DNA of 64,000 bases from Rhodococcus sp. CH91 (GCF_022554085.1 NZ_JAKFYR010000010.1:1-64000), one strand, 5' to 3'; shown: positions 1-7,627, counted from the first letter of the stretch. Translations and numbers: made by a program. The notes: a model not told the origin generated them from the letters alone.

Positions 1-521
1 AGCAGGGTCAGAGCCGCGGTCATGTTGCCGCCGACCGAGTCACCAGCGACCCCCAGTCGGGTGCCGTCGAGGTTCTTCTCGGCACCGGCGGTCACGATCC
101 ACTGCGCGGTCGCCCAGACCTGCTCGAGCGCGTGTGGGTAACGCACCTCGGGTGAGCGGTCGTATTCGGGGAAGACCACGGCGGCGTTCGCACCCACGGC
201 GAGATCGCGCACGAGGCGGTCGTGGGTGTGGGCGTCGCCGAAGACCCATCCGGCGCCGTGCGTGTAGAGGATGACCGGCAACGTGTCGGTGGCCCCGGCC
301 GGGCGCACGATGCGGACCTGGACCGTCCCGGTCGGGCCGCCGGGGATCTGGATCCATTCCTCATCGATCGCCGGCTTGAAGATCGGTTCGTCCTGCACAC
401 CGTCGACGGCCTTCCGTCCCTCCTCGGGGGCGAGTTGGTAGAGGTACGGCGGGTCGGCGGTCGCCTCGACGAACGCCTGGGCGGCGGGTTCGAGGGAAAT
501 GTTCTTCGGGTTCGCGGACAT
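1..521 (-). CDS. alpha/beta hydrolase (HSL-type esterase/lipase), 3' end outside window
   Basis: Carboxylesterase of the hormone-sensitive-lipase type, probably cytoplasmic, substrate unknown. The translation from the ATG at 521 shows a helical cap segment, then THGAGW, the equivalent of the HGGG(W) oxyanion-hole motif, a central YDRSPE stretch, and GDSVGG, the nucleophile-elbow serine. About 174 residues are present; the Asp and His of the triad lie beyond the left edge. It is divergent from a TetR-family gene, and two GAGAACG-type palindromes sit 36-86 bp upstream of its start, so repression by that regulator is likely (inference). The family call is firm; the substrate is not predictable. 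Confidence 0.85.
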   Translation of the reverse strand, partial: MSANPKNISLEPAAQAFVEATADPPYLYQLAPEEGRKAVDGVQDEPIFKPAIDEEWIQIPGGPTGTVQVRIVRPAGATDTLPVILYTHGAGWVFGDAHTHDRLVRDLAVGANAAVVFPEYDRSPEVRYPHALEQVWATAQWIVTAGAEKNLDGTRLGVAGDSVGGNMTAALTL

Positions 522-556
522 GGCGTGCACTTCCTTCCGGTCGGTGGAGCCGGGGT

Positions 557-607
557 GAGAACGATCGTTCTCGATCGTGGTGTCGACTGTAGAGAACGAC
601 CGTTCTC
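557..607. promoter_or_regulatory. two 16-bp palindromic operators upstream of the esterase
   Basis: GAGAACGATCGTTCTC at 557-572 is a perfect palindrome. GAGAACGACCGTTCTC at 592-607 differs from it by one base. Their centres are 35 bp apart. They have the length and symmetry of TetR operators and lie in the esterase promoter region. Confidence 0.75.
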
Positions 608-728
608 GACGTCAAGGGGTGACCGACAATTTCCGTCGAGACCCGCCTTGACGAGGCCGAACGTCCACATCGGAGACCGCGGAAGAAGCACATCGACAGA
701 CCCCTTCGAGGGGTCGAGGGGCCACTGG

Positions 729-744
729 GAGAACCAGCGTTCTC
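729..744. promoter_or_regulatory. third operator copy, next to the tetR promoter
   Basis: GAGAACCAGCGTTCTC keeps both GAGAAC/GTTCTC half-sites of the two esterase-side operators. It ends 8 bp before the -10 box of the TetR gene, so it would cover the -35 region and suggests autoregulation. Confidence 0.7.
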
Positions 745-752
745 GGCGTGCG

Positions 753-758
753 TAGACT
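753..758 (+). promoter_or_regulatory. -10 box TAGACT of the TetR gene, leaderless
   Basis: TAGACT fits the actinobacterial TANNNT box and ends 7 nt before the GTG at 766, so transcription would begin at or next to the start codon. Confidence 0.55.
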
Positions 759-765
759 GGCGCCC

Positions 766-1322
766 GTGAACGAGGAGATCCGCACCCGCATCGTCGAGGC
801 CGCCGATGCGCTCTTCTACAGCCGCGGTTTCGGCCAGGTCGGAATGGACGCCGTACGCGACGCCGCCGGGGTCTCGCTGCGCGCGCTCTACAAGGAGTTT
901 CCTTCGAAGGACGAGCTGATCGCCGCCGTCCTCGCCGGCCGCCACGAAATGTGGACGAGGGGCGTCGAAGCGAAAGTCGATGCGATCGACGATCCGGCGG
1001 CTCGACTGCTGGCCGTCTACGACTTCCTGAGCGACTGGTTCGGAGATCCCGACTTCCGCGGTTGCGGATTCATCAACGCTTTCGGCGAACTCGGCTCGGC
1101 GAACCCGCGCGTCGCCGAGGTCGTGCGCGAGCACAAGGCGGACTTCCAGCACTACGTCGCACGGCTGGTCGCCGAGGCCGGTGCGCCCGAATCCCTTGCC
1201 CCCAGCTCGCCATCCTCGCCGAAGGCGCCCAGACCACCGCGGCCATCGCAGGCACTACCGATGCTGCGGCACAGGCGCGGGCCGCAGCGGAAATTCTCAT
1301 CGACTCCGCACTGGGCCGGTAA
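766..1322 (+). pseudogene. TetR/AcrR-family regulator with an apparent -1 frameshift
   Basis: N-terminal helix-turn-helix typical of TetR (TRIVEAADALFYSRGFGQVG, then LRALYKEFPSKDEL) in the frame opening at GTG 766. From about residue 145 this frame becomes Pro/Arg/Ser-rich nonsense, while the next frame carries a normal TetR C-terminus (QLAILAEGAQTTAAIAG, ending ILIDSALGR) up to the TAA at 1320-1322. The frames join if one C is added to the five-C run at 1199-1203. Either the gene is broken or the base call is wrong. Read unshifted, the ORF continues to 1335 with an alien tail. It is divergent from the esterase and flanked by its presumed operators. Confidence 0.75.
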
Positions 1323-1436
1323 GCGAGGTCGGTGATCGTTCACGATTTCACCGCTGACGTCGGGAGCGAGCGGCGCGAGTTCTGTTCGTCGAGCGTCGTG
1401 ATGTGAGAACGTTCCGGATCCGCATGCTCCGGGCCT

Positions 1437-2501
1437 TCAGCGCTCGTCGGATGCTCTCGCCGCTTCGAGTTCGCTACGCAGAGCAGCCGACTCGGCTCGG
1501 AGCTGCGTGTTCTCGTTCTGCAGCGTCCTCGTCTCGCTGCGCAGGGTGTTGATCTCGTCGCGCAGCGCGATCACTTCGGCGCGCAGCTCGTCGCCTCGTT
1601 CCCGGGCCGCCGCTTCGGCGGCCTGCGCCGTCGCTGCGGCGATGCGTGATTCTTCGAGCCGGCCTCGCAGGTCGGCTACGTGCTCGCGTTCGGACGCGAG
1701 TTCCGTCTCGACGCGTTCCCGTGCTGCGACCTCGCGGTCCAGGGCTGCCTGCAGCCGGGCGAGTTCGCCGCGCACGTCGGCGGTTTCGGCGGTCGCACGA
1801 TCCCGCTGGGCCGCTGTCTCGGCGAGTTCGCGCCGGTGGGCAGTGAGGGCCCCGTCCTGTTCGGTGACGGTCGCACGGAGTTCCCCGACGAGGCGTGTGT
1901 GTTCGGCGGTGGCCGTATCGAACTCGTCCTTCCACCGTTGGAGCGTGTCGGCGTGCTCACCCTTCAGGCGCGTCAGTTCGGCGTGATGCGCCTCGTCGAG
2001 CCGGCGTATCTGTTCGGCGTGTGCGGTACGGGCGTCGGCGAGTTCGGCGTCGACGGCGGCCACCGCTGCGTCGGCGTTGTCGCGGTCCTCGAGCGCCTGG
2101 GCGAGTTGCTCGCGTAGACGCACGATCTTCGCGTCGGCATCGGCCTTGACCTTCGCGAGTTCGGCGGCGGACCGCGTCATGTGCGCTTCGAGGGCTTCGG
2201 TGTCGGTGAGTGTGTCGACGGCGGTGGTGATGCGGTCGGCGATCGCCGCGTACTGCTCGACGGTGTTCGCGGCCAGCGCACGCAACGCGGTGGTGGCGGC
2301 GGTGAGAGCGAAGACCGCCTCGTCGGGACTGTCGACGGACGGCGCGGCCGTGCCGGCCGCCTCCTTCTTGGCGCGTTCCCGTTCGCGGTAGGCCCGCACC
2401 CGGTCGGCGGCGGTGGCGTACTTGCGTGGACGTCCCACCCGGGCCTTGGTGGTACTGGCGTCTGCGCCTTGGTCGCCGGTGGGGGAGTGCGCGTCGGTCA
2501 T
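1437..2501 (-). CDS. coiled-coil protein with basic DNA-binding-type N-terminus (KfrA-like)
   Basis: 354 aa from the ATG at 2501, which has a GAGGA ribosome site 7-8 nt upstream; an ATG at 2549 would add 16 residues but lacks a good site. Residues 20-55 are basic, with an AT-hook-like GRPRKY and an RAYRERERAKKEA helix. Residues of about 110-350 form one long heptad coiled coil rich in Ala, Glu, Arg and Leu, with no enzymatic motif. The layout resembles KfrA-type proteins, which bind their own promoter and oligomerise through the coil, but I cannot show homology. A palindrome overlapping its -10 box fits autoregulation. No partner gene is adjacent. Confidence 0.6.
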   Translation of the reverse strand: MTDAHSPTGDQGADASTTKARVGRPRKYATAADRVRAYRERERAKKEAAGTAAPSVDSPDEAVFALTAATTALRALAANTVEQYAAIADRITTAVDTLTDTEALEAHMTRSAAELAKVKADADAKIVRLREQLAQALEDRDNADAAVAAVDAELADARTAHAEQIRRLDEAHHAELTRLKGEHADTLQRWKDEFDTATAEHTRLVGELRATVTEQDGALTAHRRELAETAAQRDRATAETADVRGELARLQAALDREVAARERVETELASEREHVADLRGRLEESRIAAATAQAAEAAARERGDELRAEVIALRDEINTLRSETRTLQNENTQLRAESAALRSELEAARASDER

Positions 2502-2544
2502 CGATGGTCCTCGTCGTGTCGAAATCCCAGGTGAGAGCTGTGCA

Positions 2545-2564
2545 ATCATATTACATTACGTAAT
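2545..2564 (-). promoter_or_regulatory. -10 box and overlapping palindrome upstream of the coiled-coil gene
   Basis: On the minus strand TATGAT (2550-2545) is a strong -10 box about 45 bp before the ATG at 2501. Immediately upstream lies the perfect 10-bp palindrome ATTACGTAAT at 2555-2564, in a run of low-GC sequence. This looks like an operator over a promoter. Confidence 0.45.
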
Positions 2565-2695
2565 AAAAAAACGTAACAGTAATGAAACGAAACGAAATAA
2601 AATCATCTGAACTGCAGAAATGGCAAGAAATACTCGATTTCGTCACAGAATCGACCGGATATTGTCAGGAGAGCCTCGGCAAGTCCGAGAGACTT
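2565..2695. other. low-GC intergenic strip
   Basis: Roughly 60% A+T against about 30% for the window, with an A7 run and repeated ACGTAA/ACGAAA words. A 26-codon ORF starting at 2620 is visible, but it has no ribosome site or recognisable product and I do not call it a gene. The composition suggests foreign DNA or a regulatory region. Confidence 0.5.
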
Positions 2696-2730
2696 CTTGA
2701 TCGTCATAATCCCCACTTATGACGATCAAG
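2696..2730. repeat. perfect inverted repeat, 14-bp arms, 7-bp spacer (dif/Xer-like)
   Basis: Arms CTTGATCGTCATAA and TTATGACGATCAAG are exact reverse complements around TCCCCAC. The CATAA-spacer-TTATG core matches the layout of XerC/XerD crossover sites such as E. coli dif. It is too A+T-rich and lacks the T-run expected of a terminator. It abuts a gene fragment. Confidence 0.6.
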
Positions 2731-2751
2731 TGCGGGGACCGTCCGAAAACT

Positions 2752-2862
2752 GTGCACCCCCGGATCCACGCCGCCGGCGAACTCGCACCCGTCACCGATG
2801 CGGTCCGTGTGCTGACCGGCACCGCCCCGAAGAGCCTGGCCGACGTGCTGCGCCGCTCGTGA
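2752..2862 (+). pseudogene. C-terminal fragment of an NmrA/SDR-like oxidoreductase
   Basis: A 36-codon open stretch ending in TGA encodes ELAPVTDAVRVLTGTAPKSL followed by ADVLRRS. This resembles the last segment of NmrA-like NAD(P)-binding proteins, where a TGRPP-(R)TLAEFL helix closes the fold. Nothing corresponding to the Rossmann N-terminus is present upstream; low-GC DNA and the palindrome take its place. I read it as the tail left after a deletion or insertion. The family call is tentative because it rests on about 30 residues. Confidence 0.4.
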
Positions 2863-2971
2863 GTGCCGAGGCTGCCGTCCGGTCGTCGGTTTCGCTAGCA
2901 TTCGCCGTGTCGCACGACCGGTCCGTCAGCGCGGGAGCGACCACCCGTCGCAGGGGTAGAGGGGGAGCGCA

Positions 2972-3697
2972 GTGGTGAAACACGTCGGCATCCTGGGCCA
3001 CAGCTGGGAAGGGGCTTCACTGTGCTGGCGGGAGGTCTGCCGGCACAGCAACCGTCTCGGGCATCCGGCTCATCCGGACATCACCATGGACTGCATCTCC
3101 TTCGAGCACTGCATGCCGGCCTGGGAGGCGGGGGATCACGAAGCGGCGCGCGCGGTGCTCGCGACCAGCATCGACCGCTTGGCCCGGGCGGGGTGCGATT
3201 TCTTCGTGTGCCCGGACAACACCGCGCACCTCGCGCTCGAAGCACCCGGTGATCCGCTCGCCCTTCCCGGCGTGCACCTGGTCGACGTCGTGGCGCGCGC
3301 CGCCGAGCGCGCCGGGCACAGCCGAGTAGGCATTCTCGGCACCCGGTTCACGATGCGCGGTCCGCTGTATCCCAGGGAGCTGGCCGAATGGGGGATCGAC
3401 GCCGTCATACCCTCGGACGAGGATCAGGAGATGGTCCACGAGGCCATCTTCGGTGAACTGGTCCACGGCGAGTTCCGCGAGGACACCCGACGGTCGTTCG
3501 TCGACCTCATCGGCCGGCTGGGGGAGTCCGGTTGTGACGCGATCGCTTTGGTGTGCACCGAGATCCCGTTGTTGTTGTCGCCCGAGGATTCGCCGCTGCC
3601 CGTGCTGGACTCCACGAGATCGTCCGCACGGGCCGCGGCGGAGATCGCACTGGGTCTCGAGGCGATGCCGACCTGGCGCGGATCGGAATTCCGCTGA
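2972..3697 (+). CDS. aspartate/glutamate racemase family protein
   Basis: 241 aa; GTG at 2972, or the adjacent GTG at 2975, follows GGGGGAG at 2961-2967. The fold markers of Asp/Glu/hydantoin racemases are present: VGILGH at the N-terminus, SRVGILGT in the middle, and ALVCTEIPLLL carrying the C-terminal catalytic cysteine. The position that is Cys in two-base racemases reads CPDNTAH, so Asp precedes Asn-Thr. One-cysteine members exist, for example E. coli YgeA as I recall it, so it may still racemise or may be a lyase/isomerase relative. It stands alone, so the substrate is unknown. Confidence 0.8.
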   Translation: MVKHVGILGHSWEGASLCWREVCRHSNRLGHPAHPDITMDCISFEHCMPAWEAGDHEAARAVLATSIDRLARAGCDFFVCPDNTAHLALEAPGDPLALPGVHLVDVVARAAERAGHSRVGILGTRFTMRGPLYPRELAEWGIDAVIPSDEDQEMVHEAIFGELVHGEFREDTRRSFVDLIGRLGESGCDAIALVCTEIPLLLSPEDSPLPVLDSTRSSARAAAEIALGLEAMPTWRGSEFR

Positions 3698-3723
3698 TGG
3701 CGGACACGCCGGTGCCAGGTCCG

Positions 3724-3729
3724 TAGCAT
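3724..3729 (+). promoter_or_regulatory. -10 box TAGCAT, leaderless start of the 35-aa protein
   Basis: TAGCAT ends 7 nt before the ATG at 3737, the same spacing as the other leaderless genes here. It is the main support for the small ORF. Confidence 0.5.
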
Positions 3730-3736
3730 CGAGAAC

Positions 3737-3844
3737 ATGGTCCTCTTCTACGAGCTCCTCCTCGTGGTCGCCGCACTGCTCATCGCATGGTTCGCGGTGT
3801 ACGTCATCTACCGGCTGATCACCGACGAATCCGCCGACCGCTGA
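3737..3844 (+). CDS. small single-pass membrane protein, 35 aa
   Basis: Encodes MVLFYELLLVVAALL, then a hydrophobic stretch to about residue 25, then YRLITDESADR. That is one transmembrane helix with a short charged C-terminal tail. There is no Shine-Dalgarno sequence, but a TANNNT box lies 7 nt upstream. It sits just before pepN on the same strand. I recall similar tiny proteins in mycobacteria but cannot verify it. Function unknown. Confidence 0.6.
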   Translation: MVLFYELLLVVAALLIAWFAVYVIYRLITDESADR

Positions 3845-3971
3845 CCTGCGACCGACGCCCCCGTCAGCACCCTCGAACGGGCCGACGCGAGGAGTTCTGT
3901 GACCGAAACACCCCGAGCTCGAGCAGGCCGATCCTGTCGCACCGGTGCGCGTGGTGGCAGGATCGGAACCC

Positions 3972-6467
3972 GTGAGCTCCGCGAATCTGACCCGTGCCGA
4001 AACCGCCGCCCGCGCCCGCGCCCTCGACGTCCATTCCTACCGCGTCGAACTGGACCTGCGGAGCGCCGTCGACGCCCGGCACAGTGGTTTTCCCACGGTC
4101 ACGACGCTCGAGTTCACCGCCTCGACCGACGAGACCTGGCTCGACTTCATCGGCGACTCCGTCGAATCGGTGACCGTCAACGGCGAGCCCGTACCCGTGG
4201 TCTACGACGGCGCGCGCATCACGATCGGTGGTCTGAGGGAGATCAACGTCGTCACCGTGGTCGCGACCGGGCTCTACAGCCGCTCGGGGGAAGGACTGCA
4301 CCGCTTCGCCGATCCCGTCGACGGCGAAACCTATCTCTACACCCAGTACGAACCCGCCGACGCCCGCCGCGTGTTCGCGTGCTTCGAACAGCCGGATCTG
4401 AAAGCCCCGTTCACCTTCGTGGTCACTGCGCCGCTGCACTGGCGGGTGCTGTCGAACGAGACGACGGAGCGCCGGGTGCAGCGGGAGAACACGCAGACCG
4501 TGACTTTCGCGCCGACCCAGCCGATCTCCACCTACATCACCGCGATCGTCGCCGGCCCGTACCACCGGGTCGACTCGTCGTGGAGTCGCGGCGACCTCAC
4601 CGTGCCGCTCGGGGTGCTGTGCCGGGCCTCGCTCGCCGGCCACCTCGACGCGGACGAAATCCTCGAGGTGACCCGGCAGGGCATGGACTTCTATGCCGAC
4701 AACTTCGACTATCCCTACCCGTTCGGCAAGTACGACCAGGTGTTCGTGCCCGAATACAATCTCGGCGCGATGGAGAACCCCGGCTGCGTCACGTTCACCG
4801 AGGCGTACGTCTTCCGCGGTGCCGCCACCGCCGCCCAGCGCCAGGCCCGCGCCAACACCGTCCTCCACGAGATGGCGCATATGTGGTTCGGCGACCTGGT
4901 GACCATGAAGTGGTGGGACGACCTGTGGCTGAAGGAGTCCTTCGCCGACTTCATGGGCGCCCTCGTCAGCGCCGAGGCCACCGAGTTCACCGACGCCTGG
5001 GTGGCGTTCGCGAACCGGCGCAAGGCGTGGGCGTACCTGCAGGATCAGCTGCCCACCACCCATCCGATCGTCGCCGACATCGTCGACCTCGAAGCGGCCA
5101 AACTGAACTTCGACGGCATCACCTACGCCAAGGGCGCGAGCGTCCTCAAACAGCTCGTCGCGTACGTCGGCCGCGACGCCTTCTTCGACGGTGCCCGCCG
5201 CTACTTCCGCCGGCACGCCTTCGGCAACACCACCCTGGCCGATCTGCTCGCCGAACTGTCGAGCACGTCCGGTCGCGATCTGTCGCCGTGGGCGCGGGCG
5301 TGGTTGCAGACCTCCGGCGTGTCCACCCTGCATCTCGAGGCGACCGCGGACGACTCGTACGAGATCGTGCAGAGCGATCCGCGACCGCACCGCCTGGCCG
5401 TCGGCTGCTACGACCCCGACGAGTCCGGCGATCTCGTCCGCACCCACCGTTTCGAGATCGATCTGCTGGACACACGCACCGGCATCGACCTGCCCGACAC
5501 GGCGCTGGTGCTGCTCAACGACGACGACTGGACCTACGCGAAGGTCCGCCTCGACGCGCGGTCGCTCGACACCGTCGAGACGTCCCTCGACCGCGTCCGC
5601 GAACCCCTCGCGCGGGGGCTGTTGTGGTCGGCGCTGTGGAACGCGACCCGCGACGGCGACCTCGCCGCCGATCGCTATCTGTCCATGGCCGCCCGGTTCG
5701 CCCCGCACGAGGCCGACATCGCCCTGCTGACCGCCGTGCTCGCCAACGCCGCCCAGGCCGTCGAACACTATGTGCCCCCCACAGCCCGGCCCGACGCACG
5801 GCGCCGCTGGTTCGATGCGGTCTGGGCGGGCCTGCACAGCGCGGCACCGGGCAGCGACGCGCAACTGGCGTTCGCTCGCGCCATCGGGGTCGCCGCGAGC
5901 GTCGACGATCGGCACTCGGGGGAGCTGCGCGCGATGCTCTGCGGGGACACCCCACCGCCGGACGGACTGCGCCTCGACCCCGACCTGCGGTGGAACTGGT
6001 GGGCGGCACTCACCGCCACCGGGAACGCCGACGAGACCGACCTGGACGAGGAACTGCGCAGCGACGACACCGCATCGGGACGCACCGCGCATCTGCGGGC
6101 GCTCGCCTCGCGGCCCCGCGCCGAGGTCAAGGCGCACGCATGGGCCACGATCCTCGCCGACCACACCCTCACCAACGACCATCTCGACGCGACCATCGCC
6201 GGTTTCCGCGCCGGGGCGCGCCGCGACCTGATCTCCGCCTACGACCCGGACTATTTCGCGGTGCTCCGCGAGACCTGGACGAGTCGCAGCATCGAGATCG
6301 CGCGGCGGATCGTCGTGGGTCTGTTCCCGGCCGCCGACAGTCTCGAACCCGTCGACGCGTGGCTCGATGCCAATCCCGACGCCCCCGCCGCGCTGCGGCG
6401 CCTGGTGATCGAACAACGCGACCAGCTCGCCCGGGACCTGCGCGTGCAGAGGCTCAACACCCCGTGA
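3972..6467 (+). CDS. pepN: aminopeptidase N (M1 family)
   Basis: 831 aa from GTG 3972, which has AGGATCGG upstream; earlier GTGs at 3945-3954 would only add a poorly conserved leader. Zinc aminopeptidase removing N-terminal residues from peptides in the cytoplasm. GAMEN (265-269) is the substrate-binding motif. HEMAH (299-303) with E322 in LKESFADF supplies the zinc ligands and catalytic Glu. The M1 beta-sandwich N-domain and long helical ERAP1-like C-domain are both complete. Its TGA overlaps the GTG of the downstream recombinase (GTGA), so the two are probably translationally coupled. Confidence 0.95.
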   Translation: MSSANLTRAETAARARALDVHSYRVELDLRSAVDARHSGFPTVTTLEFTASTDETWLDFIGDSVESVTVNGEPVPVVYDGARITIGGLREINVVTVVATGLYSRSGEGLHRFADPVDGETYLYTQYEPADARRVFACFEQPDLKAPFTFVVTAPLHWRVLSNETTERRVQRENTQTVTFAPTQPISTYITAIVAGPYHRVDSSWSRGDLTVPLGVLCRASLAGHLDADEILEVTRQGMDFYADNFDYPYPFGKYDQVFVPEYNLGAMENPGCVTFTEAYVFRGAATAAQRQARANTVLHEMAHMWFGDLVTMKWWDDLWLKESFADFMGALVSAEATEFTDAWVAFANRRKAWAYLQDQLPTTHPIVADIVDLEAAKLNFDGITYAKGASVLKQLVAYVGRDAFFDGARRYFRRHAFGNTTLADLLAELSSTSGRDLSPWARAWLQTSGVSTLHLEATADDSYEIVQSDPRPHRLAVGCYDPDESGDLVRTHRFEIDLLDTRTGIDLPDTALVLLNDDDWTYAKVRLDARSLDTVETSLDRVREPLARGLLWSALWNATRDGDLAADRYLSMAARFAPHEADIALLTAVLANAAQAVEHYVPPTARPDARRRWFDAVWAGLHSAAPGSDAQLAFARAIGVAASVDDRHSGELRAMLCGDTPPPDGLRLDPDLRWNWWAALTATGNADETDLDEELRSDDTASGRTAHLRALASRPRAEVKAHAWATILADHTLTNDHLDATIAGFRAGARRDLISAYDPDYFAVLRETWTSRSIEIARRIVVGLFPAADSLEPVDAWLDANPDAPAALRRLVIEQRDQLARDLRVQRLNTP

Positions 6468-7594
6468 GCACCCCCGATCTGCACCGGCCCGAGCCGCCCG
6501 CGGTCCCCGACACGGTCGCGACCGCGATGCGCCGGCTGCGGGAGAAGGCGGCTTCGGAGAACACCCGGGCCGCCCAGCTCGCCGACTGGACGACCTTCAC
6601 CCGCTGGTGCGAACGGACCGGGCACAGCCCGATCCCCGCGACGGCCGAACAGCTCGGCTGGTTCCTCACCGAGAAGGCCGCCGAAGTGCGGCCCGACGGC
6701 CGGTGGGCGTACGCACCGTCGACCCTGTCGCGCTGGGTGTCGACCATCAACAAGATGCACGCCCTGGCAGGTCTTCCGAAACCCGGTGGGCACGAATCGG
6801 TTCGGGACCTGTTGCGCGGAATCCGGCGCGACCGGGCCACCCCGCCGTCTCGGCGCACCCCGCTGCTCACCGACGACATCCGCACGATCCTGAGCGCGAT
6901 GCGCGCCGAGACCGCCGACGCCGGATGGGCGGCGCGCGTCGCCGAACGCCGCGACGCCGCGCTGCTGCTCATGGGCCTGGCCGGCGCGCTGCGACGCTCG
7001 GAACTCACCGGCCTCCTCGTCTCGGATGTCGTCCCGCACCGCGCCGACGGGCTCTACGTCACGGTGCGCCGGTCCAAGACCGACCGCAGCGCACGCGGGC
7101 GCACCGTCACGCTGCCCTACGGATCCGACCCGCACACGTGCCCGGTGTGCGCCTACCGCCGCTGGCGGGACGTGCTCGACGCGTGGGACGAGACCGGCCG
7201 CGCAGCGGTCACCGAACTGCTCGCCGGCGCCGAGCCCGACACCGGCGACCACTGCTGCCGCGGACTGGCGTCCGGGCGCTCCCCGGACGGCGACCGGCCG
7301 CTGTTCCGGCCCGTACACCACAGCGGGACGGTGGGGACGAACGCGCTGTCGGGCCAGTCGGTGCACTCGATGATCCAGCGCCGGGCCCGCCGCGCCGGAT
7401 TCAGTGACGAGCTCGTCGCGACCCTCGGCGGACACAGCCTGCGGGCCGGCTTCGTCACCCAGGCGGTCCGTGGCGGCGCGACCACCCAGACGATCATGAC
7501 CCAGACCGGGCATGCCGACGAACGGATGGTCGCGCTGTACAGCCGCCACCACGCCGGTCTCGTCGGCAACGCCGTCACCCGTCTCGGTCTCTGA
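6464..7594 (+). CDS. tyrosine site-specific recombinase/integrase
   Basis: 376 aa. N-terminal SAM-like core-binding domain (residues 20-110, including ENTRAAQLADWTTFTRWCE) and C-terminal catalytic domain with the expected residues: R177 in ALRRSEL, the beta-hairpin Lys in RRSKTDRSA, H324 and R327 in HSLRAGF, H350 in QTGHADE, and nucleophile Y359 in ALYSRH. All are intact, so it should be active. It starts inside the pepN stop codon and is followed by an AlkD-type gene. No phage, transposon or cassette genes adjoin it, so it is not an obvious element integrase. Its target site is unknown. Confidence 0.9.
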   Translation: MSTPDLHRPEPPAVPDTVATAMRRLREKAASENTRAAQLADWTTFTRWCERTGHSPIPATAEQLGWFLTEKAAEVRPDGRWAYAPSTLSRWVSTINKMHALAGLPKPGGHESVRDLLRGIRRDRATPPSRRTPLLTDDIRTILSAMRAETADAGWAARVAERRDAALLLMGLAGALRRSELTGLLVSDVVPHRADGLYVTVRRSKTDRSARGRTVTLPYGSDPHTCPVCAYRRWRDVLDAWDETGRAAVTELLAGAEPDTGDHCCRGLASGRSPDGDRPLFRPVHHSGTVGTNALSGQSVHSMIQRRARRAGFSDELVATLGGHSLRAGFVTQAVRGGATTQTIMTQTGHADERMVALYSRHHAGLVGNAVTRLGL

Positions 7595-7621
7595 ACCCGC
7601 CGCGCTGTCGCCGATCGGTCG

Positions 7622-7627
7622 TAGGCT
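7622..7627 (+). promoter_or_regulatory. -10 box TAGGCT upstream of the AlkD-type gene
   Basis: TAGGCT lies 31 nt before the GTG at 7659, leaving room for a short leader containing the ribosome site ACAGGAGA at 7646-7653. Confidence 0.5.

Noticed and set aside
2696-2730. Reading the palindrome as an intrinsic terminator
   Set aside because: The arms are A+T-rich and there is no T-run after either arm; the upstream strand has no gene ending there.
3864-6416. 850-codon minus-strand ORF opposite pepN
   Set aside because: Pure antisense shadow: residue content is dominated by R, G, V, H and Q with no domain, while the plus strand encodes a complete M1 aminopeptidase.
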